Source: Brachionus rotundiformis
Taxonomy: Eukaryota > Rotifera > Eurotatoria > Ploima > Brachionidae
Direction: 5' to 3'
Length of the DNA: 64,000 nt
Assembly: GCA_016802295.1 (NCBI GenBank)
Contig: JAESIW010000138.1
Location: 4,739,486-4,803,485, forward strand
The first letter of the stretch is position 1. The number at the start of each line of letters is the position of its first letter. A model generated the notes under the pieces. The model searched no databases. It was not told the DNA's origin and was given only the letters and a program-made list of their open reading frames with translations. Shown here piece by piece: positions 1 through 12,428 of the stretch. The position numbers and the translations under genes were made by a program.

Positions 1-289
1 AATATGTTGATTTCTAGTTGTTGACAAGTAATTGATTCCATTCACATTTCTCCAGTCCCAATTTAAAGGTAAATCATTTACATTTAGATATTCATGAGGA
101 CGAGGATACGTTCTTGAGAAAAATTTAATTTCATTAAATTAATCGATTTTTTTTTATTTACTTAATTCCAGCTTCTGGAGTTTCCTTTTTTAAATAACAT
201 GGTTCTTTAACATATTTTGAAATAGTGGCAAAGCTGGATCCGTATAGTCCGATAAAAATCAAAATTACTATGGTGTGCTTAGTAAACAT
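1..289 (-). CDS. CTSZ: Cathepsin Z (cathepsin X) cysteine carboxypeptidase, 5' part only
   Basis: Papain-family lysosomal carboxypeptidase; only the N-terminus is present because the gene runs off the left edge. Exon 1 (289-162) starts with a hydrophobic signal peptide and continues into the propeptide with one Cys in the context EPCY. A 49-base intron (161-113, GTAAAT...AAG) leads to exon 2 (112 to beyond 1). Exon 2 encodes TYPRPHEYL, then DLPLNWDWRNVNGINYLSTT, then RNQH, which matches the propeptide/mature junction of cathepsin X, a family with an unusually short propeptide. The active-site Cys lies outside the window. The family assignment is strong because this junction is highly diagnostic. 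Splice phase is consistent (exon 1 is 128 nt). Confidence 0.9.
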
Positions 290-1079
290 CTTAAGAAAAT
301 ATTAACAATAATTATTAAAAATTTTTGAAATATTGTATTACCTAATGCATTTATAATTTTTAAATAATTTTTCATCATGTGATTTAGAGAGAATAAATCA
401 CATGAACAATTTAATTTTTTGATATTTTAATCAAATATTAAATCAAATAAAAAAAACAGATAAGTTTTTTTTTAGATTTTGATTATCAAATATTTACTAT
501 AAGTTATGATGTGAAAAAATAGTCCAATTTTTAAATTGGCACTTAAACAAAAATTAAATAATAGATTTTTTATTTCAGTTAATCAAATCAAAGTTATATC
601 AATTGACTAGAAACTTTTTAAATGCTTAGATTAAAATAATGATTCCCTAAAAACTCAACTTATTTCGCAGAAAAATATCAGCAATTATCTCATAAAATTG
701 ATTTTAATAGATTCATTTAGATAGAGATAAGAATTATGAAAGGAAATTTTTCTAAAGAATAAGAGATAAAATAAAAATTGCGATTCAATTGAGTTATTTT
801 TATTTTTCTTGTTATAATGTTGAAAAATAGCAATTTTAACACAATATAGATATTTATTGCAATTAATTAAACAATTTTAATTAAAAAATTTACATTTTAA
901 TTTAATTATATTAAAAATTTGATTTGATATGCAGATTTTTAAAATATGGATAAAAATGCCAAATTAAAGCTGATCAACTTTTTTTTCAATCTACTTTGAT
1001 TTTATCGTAAATATAAAATTGTAATCAAAAATTGAGCTTTATAACTAATTTTTTATTAGACATTTTATTTTTATAAAAT
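290..1079. other. Intergenic, nothing recognised
   Basis: AT-rich spacer between the cathepsin Z start and the 3' end of the GPCR gene. It probably holds the cathepsin Z promoter and the GPCR 3' UTR. No ORF, RNA gene or repeat could be supported. Confidence 0.5.
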
Positions 1080-2827
1080 TCACAGACGTCTTGAATTCAT
1101 CTTGTTAAAGCTAGTATTTGACGCTACACATACAGTTGAGAATTTGTCAATTCTATTTTTGTTCAGAACTGTCATACTAGAACCGGCTGAAGACATTTTG
1201 GATAATGAATTTTTACTGCTCATTTTCCTTTTTTTCAAACAGTAAACCTGATAAAACTCGTTAAATTCCGAATAGATATGACTACGAAATTTCGCTCCAA
1301 TAAACACATAGATAAAAGGGTTTAAAAGACTATTGGAATATGTAAGAGTATGTGATATAACTTTAATGATGTACATCGCATCATTATATGGAAACGAAGA
1401 GTTAAAGACAACTTTCCATATTTGAATGACATGCGCCGGGAGCCATGTGAGAGCGAAGGTAAAAGACACGGTTGCAATTAGTAGGAGAATTTTAAACTTT
1501 TGCTTTTTTATGGCTAGAGCGGAGTTGGCTTGAGTGCCTGTATTTGATTTGCCAATGTTTAAACTGTTTCTTTCGTCTTTAATAAGTAAATTATTCTTTT
1601 TTATTAACGGCGTAGCCGATTTAAATGACTCTTTTTTTCTGCAATCATTGGTTATCTCATTATCTGAGATCTCATCTTGTGTAAAGTAATTGGTCTTTTC
1701 CGAACTTTTTCGATCAGACTTGAGGCCAAAATCACTTTGAGCTTGTTTTTTTCTCGATTTTTTATTCTCAATAGCTTTGGAGCTATGTTCCTGTCTACCA
1801 GAAAAGTTCTTTGACTGCTCGACCAATTTTTGATCGCTTGACTTGCTGTATATTTTAATTATCATTCTCATATAGCAAAATATAATGGTCATTAGAGGCA
1901 AAACATATGAGATCAGAACTGTATATAAAGTTAGACCAATTTCAATTTCTTTCTCGGGAAATTTGCTAATGCAATAGGTGACATTAGATAATTTTACTTG
2001 GTTGTAATATATAAAATATGGAACGTTGAGCGAAATGGACGCTACCCATATTATTATATTAATTGCGAATGCAAGTTTAGTTGTCCTATATTCTATTGAC
2101 TTAAATGGATAAAGGACCGCCAGGTATCGATCAACTGTCATTGCTGTCAATGTAAGACACGCTGCTTGCACCGAAGACTTAAAACAAATATTATTGAGTA
2201 TTAAATAGATAAATAAAATAAATAATAGGAACAAGTTAGATAAAAATAATTGTAAATTTAGATTTTTTAAATAGTCAAATAAAAACTGCTGCATTAATAA
2301 TTAACAGTTTTAATACATATTAATTAATAAATTTTCTGAGAAAATATTTCACCAGCCTAAAGTCATAAAAATATTAATTTAGAAACATAATCAAATAAAC
2401 AATTAATTAAAAACATATTTTAGAAAAGTCTATTTATTACTTACAAACATTATTAAATTCTGAAAATGACACATGAAAGCTCCAAATTTCCATTCATTAT
2501 ATACATAGGCTGTCATTGTGACTGGTACACAGGCTAATGTAAAGCATAAATCGGCAATTGACACATTTATAATATAACAATTAGTGCAAGAGTTTTTGTA
2601 CAAACGCCTCTTAAGTATAACATATATTATTATTCCATTTCCTTGAATAAAATTTATAATGATGATTTGAAAATATATGATGTAAATTCAATTTTACCAA
2701 TTATTCCAAAAAAGATGATTAGAGACCAAATGATTGGGACGATTATGTAAAGTTTATATCTTATATTAGGATCTTCACTAACTATGTAATCAATACTTGA
2801 ATTGGTTATATTGATGTTATATGTCAT
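1080..2827 (-). CDS. Rhodopsin-family neuropeptide GPCR (galanin/allatostatin-A/kisspeptin-receptor-like)
   Basis: Seven-transmembrane receptor expected at the plasma membrane and coupled to G proteins. There are three exons (2827-2698, 2641-2445, 2177-1080) and about 474 residues. The N-terminus has two N-glycosylation sites (NIT, NSS). TM1 carries the GN motif, TM2 has SIADLCF, and TM3 is followed by TMTVDRY (the DRY motif). TM6 reads TWLPAH, and TM7 ends SNSLLNPFIY (NPxxY type). The third intracellular loop is long (about 120 residues), Lys/Ser-rich and hydrophilic. The TM6-TM7 spacing and the YSNSLLNP context resemble galanin, allatostatin-A and kisspeptin receptors. The exact ligand class cannot be fixed. 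Splice phases agree (130 + 197 + 1098 nt). The start is the first Met before TM1. Confidence 0.85.
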
Positions 2828-5578
2828 TTTTGGTTAAATATTTTACTGAAACTATAAAAAATTCCTTACCAAATCACTTCAATCAAAATAGTTTTATTTA
2901 ATCTAAAATTATTTTTCAAAAAACAAATAATTAATTTTTTCGATTTCGAATTTAGAATCCAATTATAAACTCAATCAAAATTAAAAAAAAGTTGGATTTA
3001 ATTCGAGTTTCTTTTGTCAAGAATTTGCATGACTTAGTTCGATTAATAATCACTTATAATAAAAAGAGATTTTTATTAAATAAATGAACAAAATTATTCT
3101 TAACACCCACTTTGAACGCACAATTTAACTATTAATTTTAATAATTTTTTTATTACATAGCGCAGTAATTAGTTTTGTCATTATGATATTGAGGAACCTG
3201 GGCCTAAATGGCTATTAGATAAGATACATTATTTTTCAAGTTAGAAATATTGTGAAAAAATAAAGCTTAAAGCTATGTCAATCATACCATAAATTTTCAA
3301 TAATAGAAGTAATTTTATAAAAAATCCTATTTGAACATTAATTTTGATGTGTTACTTAGGGTAAATTTAAGAGAAAACTGAGTAATTAAATATTGTTTAG
3401 CGGATAATAATGCATTAAAAATTTCCGTAAGCAAATTAAAATATATTCTCCTGATTTTTTTAAATTAAAATTAACTAAAAAATTTTAATTAAAAATTAAT
3501 GTAGAAAATTCTCAGCAAACGTTGAGAAAAAAATGAAAAATAGTATTTAATTTAATTTTTTTGTTTAATTAATTTACTAAATAATTTTTGAATTCTAATT
3601 ACAAAAAAAATCAATTTATAGTCATAATTTGCAACATCATGAAATAATTTTGAAAAATTTTAAATCAATTGTTATTTTTTGTTGTGTTAAATTTAATTAT
3701 TTAACCAAAACTAGCCAAATCAACAGACATTTATGTTAAAAAATTCAAAGGCTAATTATAAAATACAATTTATAATATTTGATTCTAAAATTATAAAAAT
3801 AATCCTTGATAAAAACAATCTTTAAATCCACATAATACTGTTGTATGAAAACTGTTTCTTCAAGCTTAAGGCTTGAACATGTTATTTAATTACATTACGG
3901 CTCATTTAGCCATTATATAAGCTTTGATACTCTTATTTTAGTTAATTTATTTACTTCAAAAAATTCTCTTGAACACATACAAAATAGTTTTAGATTACTA
4001 ATTTAATTTTAAAAAATAATTTTAATTTTATTTTTGGTTTAAAAATATACCAATCAAATACCTATTGAAAATAGCCGAGCATTTATTATCAGCTATTTGA
4101 AACAATGAAAATTATTAGATTAAAAATTTATGAACAAATGATCTCAATTTATTCACAATAAAATTAATTTATTAAAATTCGTGATACAAATTATTTTTAT
4201 TTTAGGAGATTTATTAACTAATTCAATTTTCTATTCTTAAAAATATAATGTTAACATGAAATCATACAAGTCACAATTTTTTTTTGAAACGAATGTTTCA
4301 ATGCCATTCTGATGAATATCAATAGAGAAGATAAATTAAAACTAGCTATTTTAGAACAAAATAAGTAAAATTAGTTGATAATCACGAAATTTAAGTAACT
4401 TAATTTAAAATTCAGTTTCAGGGTAAATTATTTAGAAAAAAATTAATAAAGAAATAATCAGACAAACCATAGAATCAAATAAAATCGTTTTAATGTCTTT
4501 ATTTTTTTATCAAAAAGTCTCTAAAATCGAAATAAATATTGATCTAATTTCTTTTAATATTAAATTTCGATTTATCATAAAAAACAACCTGTCGTTCATG
4601 CTTTTTAAAAAATTTTTATTTAAATTCTGTCAAATGACTTATTCGAAAAAAAAAATTTTCAATTTCAGTTACTTTACTTTTACTAATATATTTTTTTAAA
4701 TTTTGATCAACACTGGAGACCATATTTTGAAATTTTTCAAAATTTCTTAAACAAATTAGATACCTTCGATACCACTTGATAAAAAATTGTTGTAGAAAAA
4801 TCTTAAATGGCTTAAATTATAAGTGAATAGGAAAAATAAGAAAAACTAATCGATATTCAATCAAATATGTCTTTTATGTCTGTAAACTTTCAATGAATCA
4901 ATACAAATACAAAAGAATTGATATAAAAGTCCATCTTTTAAAAATTATATCAAATTATTTTTATTTAACTTCTATATTGTATAATAAAATTAGTATTTTA
5001 ATATGATTTAAAAAAGATGTAATCTTCAAAGAATAATTTTTTTTTTAGATCTTTAGAAATGATCTTTATTTAACTGAAATAATTAAAAATAAGCAAATAA
5101 CCAATATTTTTAAAAAATCATAAAATTTCTTTTAATTTCAATGACATTAACTTTGATAGAAATTATTTGCTTATTTATATCCAACTCTTGTTGTTATTAT
5201 TATTATTATTAATGTAATATTTTTAAATTCAAAAAATGCTTTAAATTTTACAAAAACCCACATTTAATACTTAATTATATTATATAGAAATTATTTCACA
5301 GGATTACTAAATAAAATCGACATTTAATTAGATTCAAACTCAGTTAAAAATTTCCATATACGTATCTTATTAATCCTTTTTGCACATTGATTAAAAAATT
5401 AATATTTCTTAATTAATCTAGATTGATTAATTTGAGACAATTTTTTTAAATAAGAAATAAATTTGGTCGACTTTAAAGCTTCTAAAAGTTTACGTTGTTA
5501 TGGGAATATTAATTTTGTGTTGCTTTCACTTGTGAAAAGCATAAATTGGTAATTAAAATGGAATAAAATAATAAAGCA
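2828..5578. other. Long AT-rich intergenic region
   Basis: About 2.75 kb between the divergent GPCR and coiled-coil genes. Visible items are a (TTA)n microsatellite near 5191-5210 and a short perfect palindrome near 3860. A 68-codon low-complexity ORF at 4493-4699 is not convincing. No transposon ends, tRNA or coding exon could be supported. Confidence 0.5.
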
Positions 5579-8500
5579 ATGTTATCTAACAGTTTATCAA
5601 AATCATCAAAATTCTTTTCCTCAAGTCAAATAGACAAAAGCACGGAATCTCAAGTGCGATTAATAACTGGAACTTTGTCGCAACTTGTGAGCAAATCTAA
5701 AATTCCTGGCAGTCAAGAATTAATTACTGAAAATACTTTGATAAGCTTGAACTCAAAAAATTTTGAGACATATTTGTAAGCTATCAAATAATTATGGAAA
5801 GCTTTGCTTTTAAAACATTTAATAAGACCAAGCATTAGTGACCAATTAAAAGTTGGTTTTTATTCTACTGACAGATGCACCCAAACAGAGGAATCCGAAA
5901 TAATTGTACTCAAAAGCGCTACTGAAAGCCTTGAATATTTATGCACTGTAATTTTATTGAAAAGTACCATTGATGAAATTTTTCCTGGATAAAGTTTTGA
6001 ATTTTTAGGAAATAAATCGAGTTAAAGCAGATCTAAACTTTGCCAAAAACTCATCCGATAATCAGTTTAATCAAGAGCTTAGCAATAAGAGCATTGAAAT
6101 GTAATGAAAATTTAAGCTAAACACTGATTTAATATTCTTTCTTCAAGCTATACGACTATTAACACAAAAATATCAGAACTATTATCAAATCAGGAACAAG
6201 TAATTTGAACATAATTTTAAATTCATCTAAAAATTTTAAATTGTTTTTAGATTTTAGTGCGAATTAGACATGCTTATAAATCTAAATTAGCTAATGCGAT
6301 TTCCTATTTTCAAAAATTATCTGACGTAAGTAAAGGCAGATATTTATTTTCCTATTTAATTTTGTTCTCATCAGGACCAGAAACGGTATTTTGTGACCGA
6401 AATTGAAAAACTCAATGAGAAATTAAGAAAGAAAAATGTAGTTTCAAACTCTAATGAATATATCAGAGAATTGCAGAGAAAAATTGCTGAACAAGAGACA
6501 ACTATTAAAAATTTATCTGATGAATTTAGAGAGAGCATCGAAAAGACAAAAGTAAGTAAAGAAAAATTCTTAGATAATTAAAATTTATAAAATGATCAAA
6601 GATAATAGAACCGGTAAAACAAATTTTATTTTCTATTTTCACAATATTTTAAAAAGGCTATGCAAATTTAAATTATTTATATGCTTGTTACAATGCTGTT
6701 TAAATTTCACAAATGGCTGAATTTACTGAATAAATGAATGAATATAATACTTTTTAATTAGCTTAAAAAACAGTTAAAATTTAAAACCTATGCCTCTTCA
6801 ATCGATTTTTTTCACATATTAATTTAAAAACGAAGATGATTAATTAATTTCCTCTATAGATTAGTTTTAAGAAAAAGTTGTTTTAAAAATTCCTTTAAAA
6901 TAGCCTTAAAAGATAATTAAAATTTGACTTATAACTAAAAATTCTTAACAAAATTTTTGAAAAAATAATAACGATTATCGTTCTGAAATTATATTATAAA
7001 TAAAGAACCTGTTTGAGATTAATTATTTTAGAATCAAATCTTTAAAAGGTATTATTTAATACCGTATTTAAATTAATTAAATTTTTTTATTCAAATTGAC
7101 ATGTTAATGATCTACGTCAAGTATTAGTTAAAGAATACCAATATTAAATTTTGAAAGCAATAAAAATTCTTTTTTTTAATCGAAGGAAATTAAATTCTAA
7201 TTTAAACTAAGATTCTGATCACTTTTTGATAATAATTGAAATGAAACAATCAAAACGAAAGTGTGACGCTAAAAAAATCAAAAGCTTAAAATCAAAAAAC
7301 TCCTGAATTTATTTTTACATTTTTTTACAAAAATTTTCCAAAGAATGAAAATGATCTGAAAATTGAAGAATTAGAAGCTGAAAAAAGTAGCTTTCAAGAA
7401 AATAGTGCTATTCAACAGAAAAGGATACAACGCTTAGAAGAAGCCTTAAACATTAAAGAAGAAGAGACAGAAAGATTAAGTACTTATAATTCAAAAATAC
7501 TTAATTAACAAATTATAATGCAATAAATTTCTAGATTCGGATTTGACAAATCTACAAATGCAAATAGATAAGGAAAAAACCCAGTATGAAGAAGTAAAAG
7601 AGACTAGTGTTGTTGATTTAAAGTTCAATTTATTTTTTTTAAGATTAGCAAAGAATTCAATGATTTTAAAGTAAAATCGGAGCAAGAAAAAAACAAAATT
7701 AGAAAAGAATTTGAAAGGCAAAAGATAGCTATGGAGACAAAATTTAATGAAAAAATGAAGGAATCAACTGAGCAGATAATGAATGCAGCTAAACAAGAAC
7801 TCAAACAACAACAAATGCTACAAAAGCAGCAAGAAAAAGAACTAATGGAAGAACGAAAAAGACAAGAAGAAGAGTATCAGCAAATGCTAAAACAGCAAAA
7901 GGAGGCTTTAGAGAGAGAAAAGCTTGATAAAGAGAAAGAATTGGAAAAAATAAAAAAGAGTAAAAAATTGGAAGAAGAAGCTTTGCGCAGAAAAATGGAA
8001 GAAGAACAGCAGTCTCTTGCTGAATCGATCCAAAAAGAAAAAGAGCGAGAGCTTTCTTTTGCCAAGACAGCTGTTAATAGGGACAATGAATTAATTGCGA
8101 AATTAAAATCAAATGAAAATCATCTAAAATCAGAAATTAACCGGCTCAAACGAGAAATACATCGTAATAACGAAACTTGGGAAAAAAAATTTGACATACT
8201 AAAAGATAGGTAATTGTTTTAAATTTATTAAACCATAATGCTATTTTGAGTATTTTTAATTTTCAATTGAAAGTTTACATGCAATTAAACATGAAATGTA
8301 TATGAGACAAAGCTTACAAAAGCAATCAGCTCATTTATCTTATGCGTCAGTGGCTTATACGGTAAATATTTAAAGAAAAATTAGAAATATTTTTTAAATT
8401 GTTCTTAGATGAATCAGGCTCCCAGCTTACAACAACAGTTTCCTCAAACAAACGATGCAAAAATATCCAATAAAACAGTTTTGGTAAATATTTAATCATA

Positions 8501-8711
8501 AAAAATAAAGATTTTGATTAATTTTTTATTGTTTAAGCCATCGATTACTAGTGCTCGAAACTCTGAACCAAAGCCTTCGCTATCAATCACTGTTCCTAGC
8601 CGCCTATCGGGAAATCTTGATCAAGATGAAAATCAAGTCGTAGATGAGCTTGAAATGTACCAATTAAAAGAAGAATATTTCGATGACATAGAATTGATAA
8701 AAACTAAATAA
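5579..8711 (+). CDS. Twelve-exon coiled-coil protein, unrecognised family
   Basis: Predicted 603-residue protein. Exons: 5579-5775, 5827-5947, 6009-6100, 6148-6199, 6251-6325, 6375-6551, 7344-7479, 7535-7593, 7644-8209, 8274-8361, 8409-8483 and 8538-8711. All have GT-AG borders and consistent phases. The N-terminal 70 residues are Ser-rich. The middle (exon 6 to exon 9) is almost continuous Glu/Lys/Gln-rich coiled coil, densest around MEEEQQSL and KQQEKELMEER. After the coil comes a non-coiled block (LHAIKHEMYMRQSLQKQ, then SAHLSYASVAYT) that looks like a conserved tail, then a low-complexity Ser/Pro region. Introns are about 50 bases except intron 6 (792 bases). A similar LHAIK...RQSLQ tail may occur in vertebrate C10orf67-type proteins, but that is a weak recollection. 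A cytoskeletal or ciliary role is possible but not shown. Confidence 0.8.
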
Positions 8712-8789
8712 TTGTGAAATTTTATTTGAAAACTGGATTTTTTTTCTTTTAATTTGACAAATATTTGTTTTTAATAAAGTTAAGTCTAT

Positions 8790-9302
8790 TTACTTAAATG
8801 CCTCGAATTCTAATAGCCATTTTTTGATTTCGATTCCGCCGGTATAGTTGCCTATTTTATTATTTGAGTTTATAACTCGATGACAAGGAATTACCAAGCA
8901 GATTGGGTTTTTCCTCATCACACTACCAACCGCTCTTTGTGAATTTTCATTTCCTGATAGAAATGCCAAATTTTTGTATGTAATTGTCTCACTAAATTCG
9001 ATTCTTAACAATTTTCTTAAAACATTTTCAGTAAACGAACCTGGTTTACAAACCTTTGACCAGCATATAAACTCATCTAAGTTTGTTAAAGGCAATCTTG
9101 TAAAATATTTTTCCAGATATTTTTCTAGCTCTATTAAAGGAATAGTCAGATTTTCATCAAGAACTCTCACTTCATCATTGCATTGGGGATCAAATTTTTT
9201 AAACTTTATGCTATGAAGTCCAGTTTCACAAGAACTTACGCTCAATAAACCGATCGGTATTGAAACTGTAAAATTATATGGTTTTTCTGTACAAATTTTC
9301 AT
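8790..9302 (-). CDS. MGMT: Methylated-DNA--protein-cysteine methyltransferase (O6-alkylguanine-DNA alkyltransferase)
   Basis: Nuclear suicide repair protein that transfers an alkyl group from O6-alkylguanine to its own active-site Cys. The active-site motif IPCHRVI is present, followed by NYTGG and KKWLLEFE as in animal MGMT. Upstream, the helix-turn-helix recognition segment is recognisable (ETITYKNLAFLSGN, then SQRAVGSVMRKNP), including the Tyr and the Arg finger region. Intronless, about 170 residues. The Met at 9302 is chosen as start because MGMT similarity begins immediately after it. An upstream in-frame Met at 9419 would add about 39 hydrophobic residues with no family counterpart, more likely 5' UTR. 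The gene is tail-to-tail with the coiled-coil gene, 78 bases apart. Confidence 0.93.
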   Translation of the reverse strand: MKICTEKPYNFTVSIPIGLLSVSSCETGLHSIKFKKFDPQCNDEVRVLDENLTIPLIELEKYLEKYFTRLPLTNLDEFICWSKVCKPGSFTENVLRKLLRIEFSETITYKNLAFLSGNENSQRAVGSVMRKNPICLVIPCHRVINSNNKIGNYTGGIEIKKWLLEFEAFK

Positions 9303-9419
9303 TTTGATTAAAAAAATACAAATTGTAAAAATTGATGAACTTAAAAAATGAACAGTATTTAATTTATTTAAATACATACTGTAAAAATGAAGAGTTTTTT
9401 TTTGAATGCATCTGCACAC

Positions 9420-11240
9420 TTTAAAAAAATTTATAAATATTTAGCAAATTAAAGCAGGAAGTAACAAATTAATGAAATTTGATCAACTGTCAAAGTAAAT
9501 GAAAAGATAATGACTGATTTTGAATTTATTAAATACTATAAAATATAATATTGGTTTTCTTAATGAAAAATAGAATTATCTGATTATTAGATTTATTTAT
9601 TTAATAATAAATAATTGACTAAATTTAATTGATTTTAAAAAATTTGCCTGAAAAATTAATTTTTAAATAAATATTTCTTGAACGAAATAAGACTTGATTT
9701 TGTCTTTAAAAATGGTTACATGAAATATTCACGTTTTGGAAAGGAATATTTCTTAAGCTCTTATTTCTTCAATTTTTTTCTCTTAATTTGACAAATAATA
9801 TCATGATCATCAACTAAGTATATTCATTAGAAAAAACTGAAGACTTATCAACTGTAAAAATAAATTTCCTTTTTTTATCACTTTTTCAGAAGATATTTAG
9901 CGATTTCCATTTTGTTTTTAATTGATTGTTTTTAAAAAGAAATAACTTAAAAATTGAACTCTCTTATACTAACTTAATTATTGTACTAATTTTCTGAACC
10001 ATATGAAAAAAAATAGACAAATTTTAAAAAATAAATAAATTGTGAATAAAATATATATACATTTTTCTCTCGAAAATAAAAAAGTTACTAGATCCGTTTA
10101 GAGATATATTATTTTAAATAAATAAAATGGCTCATCAAATTTATTTATTCATCAATTTCGCCTATCTGATTAATCTAGACGGTGTTATTTTTAAAAATAT
10201 TAGTTAAATCGAATATGAATTATCATGCTGAATTCGACGAACTTAATACTTATGATATATAATTTTCTTATGTTATTTAAATCAATTTAAACTTAATGAT
10301 CTTATTATTAGTATTTTCGTACATTCATGCTTTTAAAATTGATCAAAATGTGTCATAAAAATTAGAAACTAACATGCGAAACATTAAATTCTAATTTTCA
10401 AATTTAATTGATATTGATAATCTAAAATTGAACTCAAAAGTCAATTTAAATTCATCATCATTAATTAATGTTTTCGACAGAAACAATTTTTTTTTAATTT
10501 TCAATCAAATCAACACAATATAAACAGTTTGAAATTTCATGATTGTCAATGAAATTTTATATGTTCTATCTTACAGCTAACAGAATAATTTCAAATAAAA
10601 ATCATTCGATTTGATTTTAAATGATAAAAATCGATTAAAAGCAGATTAGTTATTATTTCGTATTTATTCTGAAAATAGTATTATAAAATTAGCTTTAAGA
10701 TTATTATTTGATGGCAATTATAAAACATGAAAATTAATATAAATTTATTGATCTGTTATTTTGAAAAAAAATGCACTTAATTACTCGATGCTCATACATT
10801 CAATTTATGTAAAAATTTGAATTTTTTTAATTTAGTTAATCCATCCTTTAATCATCAAAATTTGAAAAACTAAAACAAATATTTTTAAAATATATAAATT
10901 TCTATCTAGAGCCTCTAGATAGTTGAAATGATCAAATACATTTTTTTGATTTTAATTAATAAAATTCTTTTTCTTTGACTATACAATTAGCTAAATTGCT
11001 TAAATAATATTTTCTTGTCTCAGTAATGATTACTAAATCTGAGTCATCGATAGTAAAAAAAAACGACCAGATAGAATTTAAGCTTTCATGTTTTTCGAGA
11101 TATCATAAATCATTCAAAGCCGATTTATTTTTTTTCGTTGATCTATTATTAAGTTTGTTTTCAATTCAGGAAAATTAAAAATTTACCCAACCACATCAAG
11201 TTACCTTTGCAAACAAACATTATTAACAAATATTATTAAT
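9420..11240. other. Intergenic, AT-rich, nothing recognised
   Basis: About 1.8 kb of very AT-rich sequence upstream of MGMT. No coding exon, RNA gene or transposon terminus could be supported on either strand. Confidence 0.5.
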
Positions 11241-11249
11241 AAGCAATAT

Positions 11250-12428
11250 TTTATGTCAAATAACTGGTCAACATGGCTTTATGTCATAAAGGTCTTGTTA
11301 GAGATTGACGTTGACATCAGGCTTTCAAATTGACATTATATACACCGATTTCTCGAAAGCGTTCAATAAAATCTCCCACACGAAATTTTTATTTAGACTA
11401 AAACGATATGGATTTAGTAAAAATAAAGTCAGATAAATTGATGACTTTATAAACGTTTACAAAGAGCTGTTTTGAGGAATATTAACTCTTCATGGCTCTC
11501 AGTTCTTAAAAGCGTTCATTAAGGCTTTTTTTGGACCAGCTCCTGTTCATTATCTATATCAATGAAATGCTTGAAATAATTGAAGGCGATTGTAAAGTCT
11601 ATTGAGACGACACAACAAAAAAACGCCGTCATAAATAATTAATCATTGAATTTGGAACTTGAAAGTGATATGGCCAAAAATTGTGGCTGGTCAAAACAGT
11701 GATCAACAGTGCTAAAAACAGACAAGTGCATGGTCTTACATCGGGTTAGATCTAACCCTAAATTTGATTATGAAATCGAAAAATAACCTGGTGAAAGACA
11801 GCTTTAAGCTAAAACATTTTGTGAGAAGGATATTGGAATATTTATAAAGCATGACATGAAATGTAACATTCAAGTTAGACATAGTACTTCTAAAGCGTAT
11901 AAAGTGTTGGATTTGATCAGAAAATCATTTAAATTCCTTATCAAACAAAACACTACACTTTTATATAAATCTCTTGTTGGATCATATTTAGAATATGTCA
12001 TCATTTCATGATATTTATCGTGTGTTAACGATATGTAGAGCATGGATCTGACCAATCTTCAAATGAGAAGTCAGAGAGGCGATCTTATCCAAGTGGTCAA
12101 AATTGTTAATAATTTAGAAAAGGTGAATATCACTTGTTTGTATGCTCAAAGCATGAAATATAACCTCAGATCATAATATAGGCAAGATAATGAAGAATTT
12201 TCAATCAAGATTTAATTTCTTTACGAACAAGGTCATGACAATCTGGAACAAATTGCCAACTGACATTATTAATTCACCGAATTTGAACAGCTTTAAGACT
12301 AAATTGGACGTCTGGATGAAAGAAAATTTATCGTTTCTTGAAGCGATTGCTAAAGCCCTAAATGGCTATACTTGAGCTTGAATACAAGTTCAAGTCGCAG
12401 TTCTTTTTTACTACTACTACTACTAAAT
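11250..12428 (+). mobile_element. Degenerate non-LTR retrotransposon (LINE) relic, 3' part of reverse transcriptase
   Basis: Six-frame reading gives broken reverse-transcriptase similarity with many stops and frameshifts. IIYTDFSKAFNKISH near 11,335 is the conserved RT block containing the first catalytic Asp, followed by FLFRLKRYGF. Around 11,810-12,000 there is KDIGIFIKHDMKCNIQV, then a KVLDLIRKSFKF-like segment and LYKSLVGSYLEYV, which match the LINE region C-terminal to RT. Near 12,235 a segment like VMTIWNKLPTDII matches the usual C-terminal end. The relic ends in a short (CTA)n tract near 12,408-12,425, a plausible LINE 3' tail, also seen on the fragment at 38,004. Inactive. Confidence 0.8.

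Noticed and set aside
4493..4699. 68-codon plus-strand ORF
   Set aside because: Phe/Lys/Ile-rich low-complexity translation of AT-rich DNA, no splice partners and no domain.
9303..9419. N-terminal extension of MGMT from the Met at 9419
   Set aside because: The extension is hydrophobic and has no counterpart in MGMT proteins; the Met at 9302 fits the family start.
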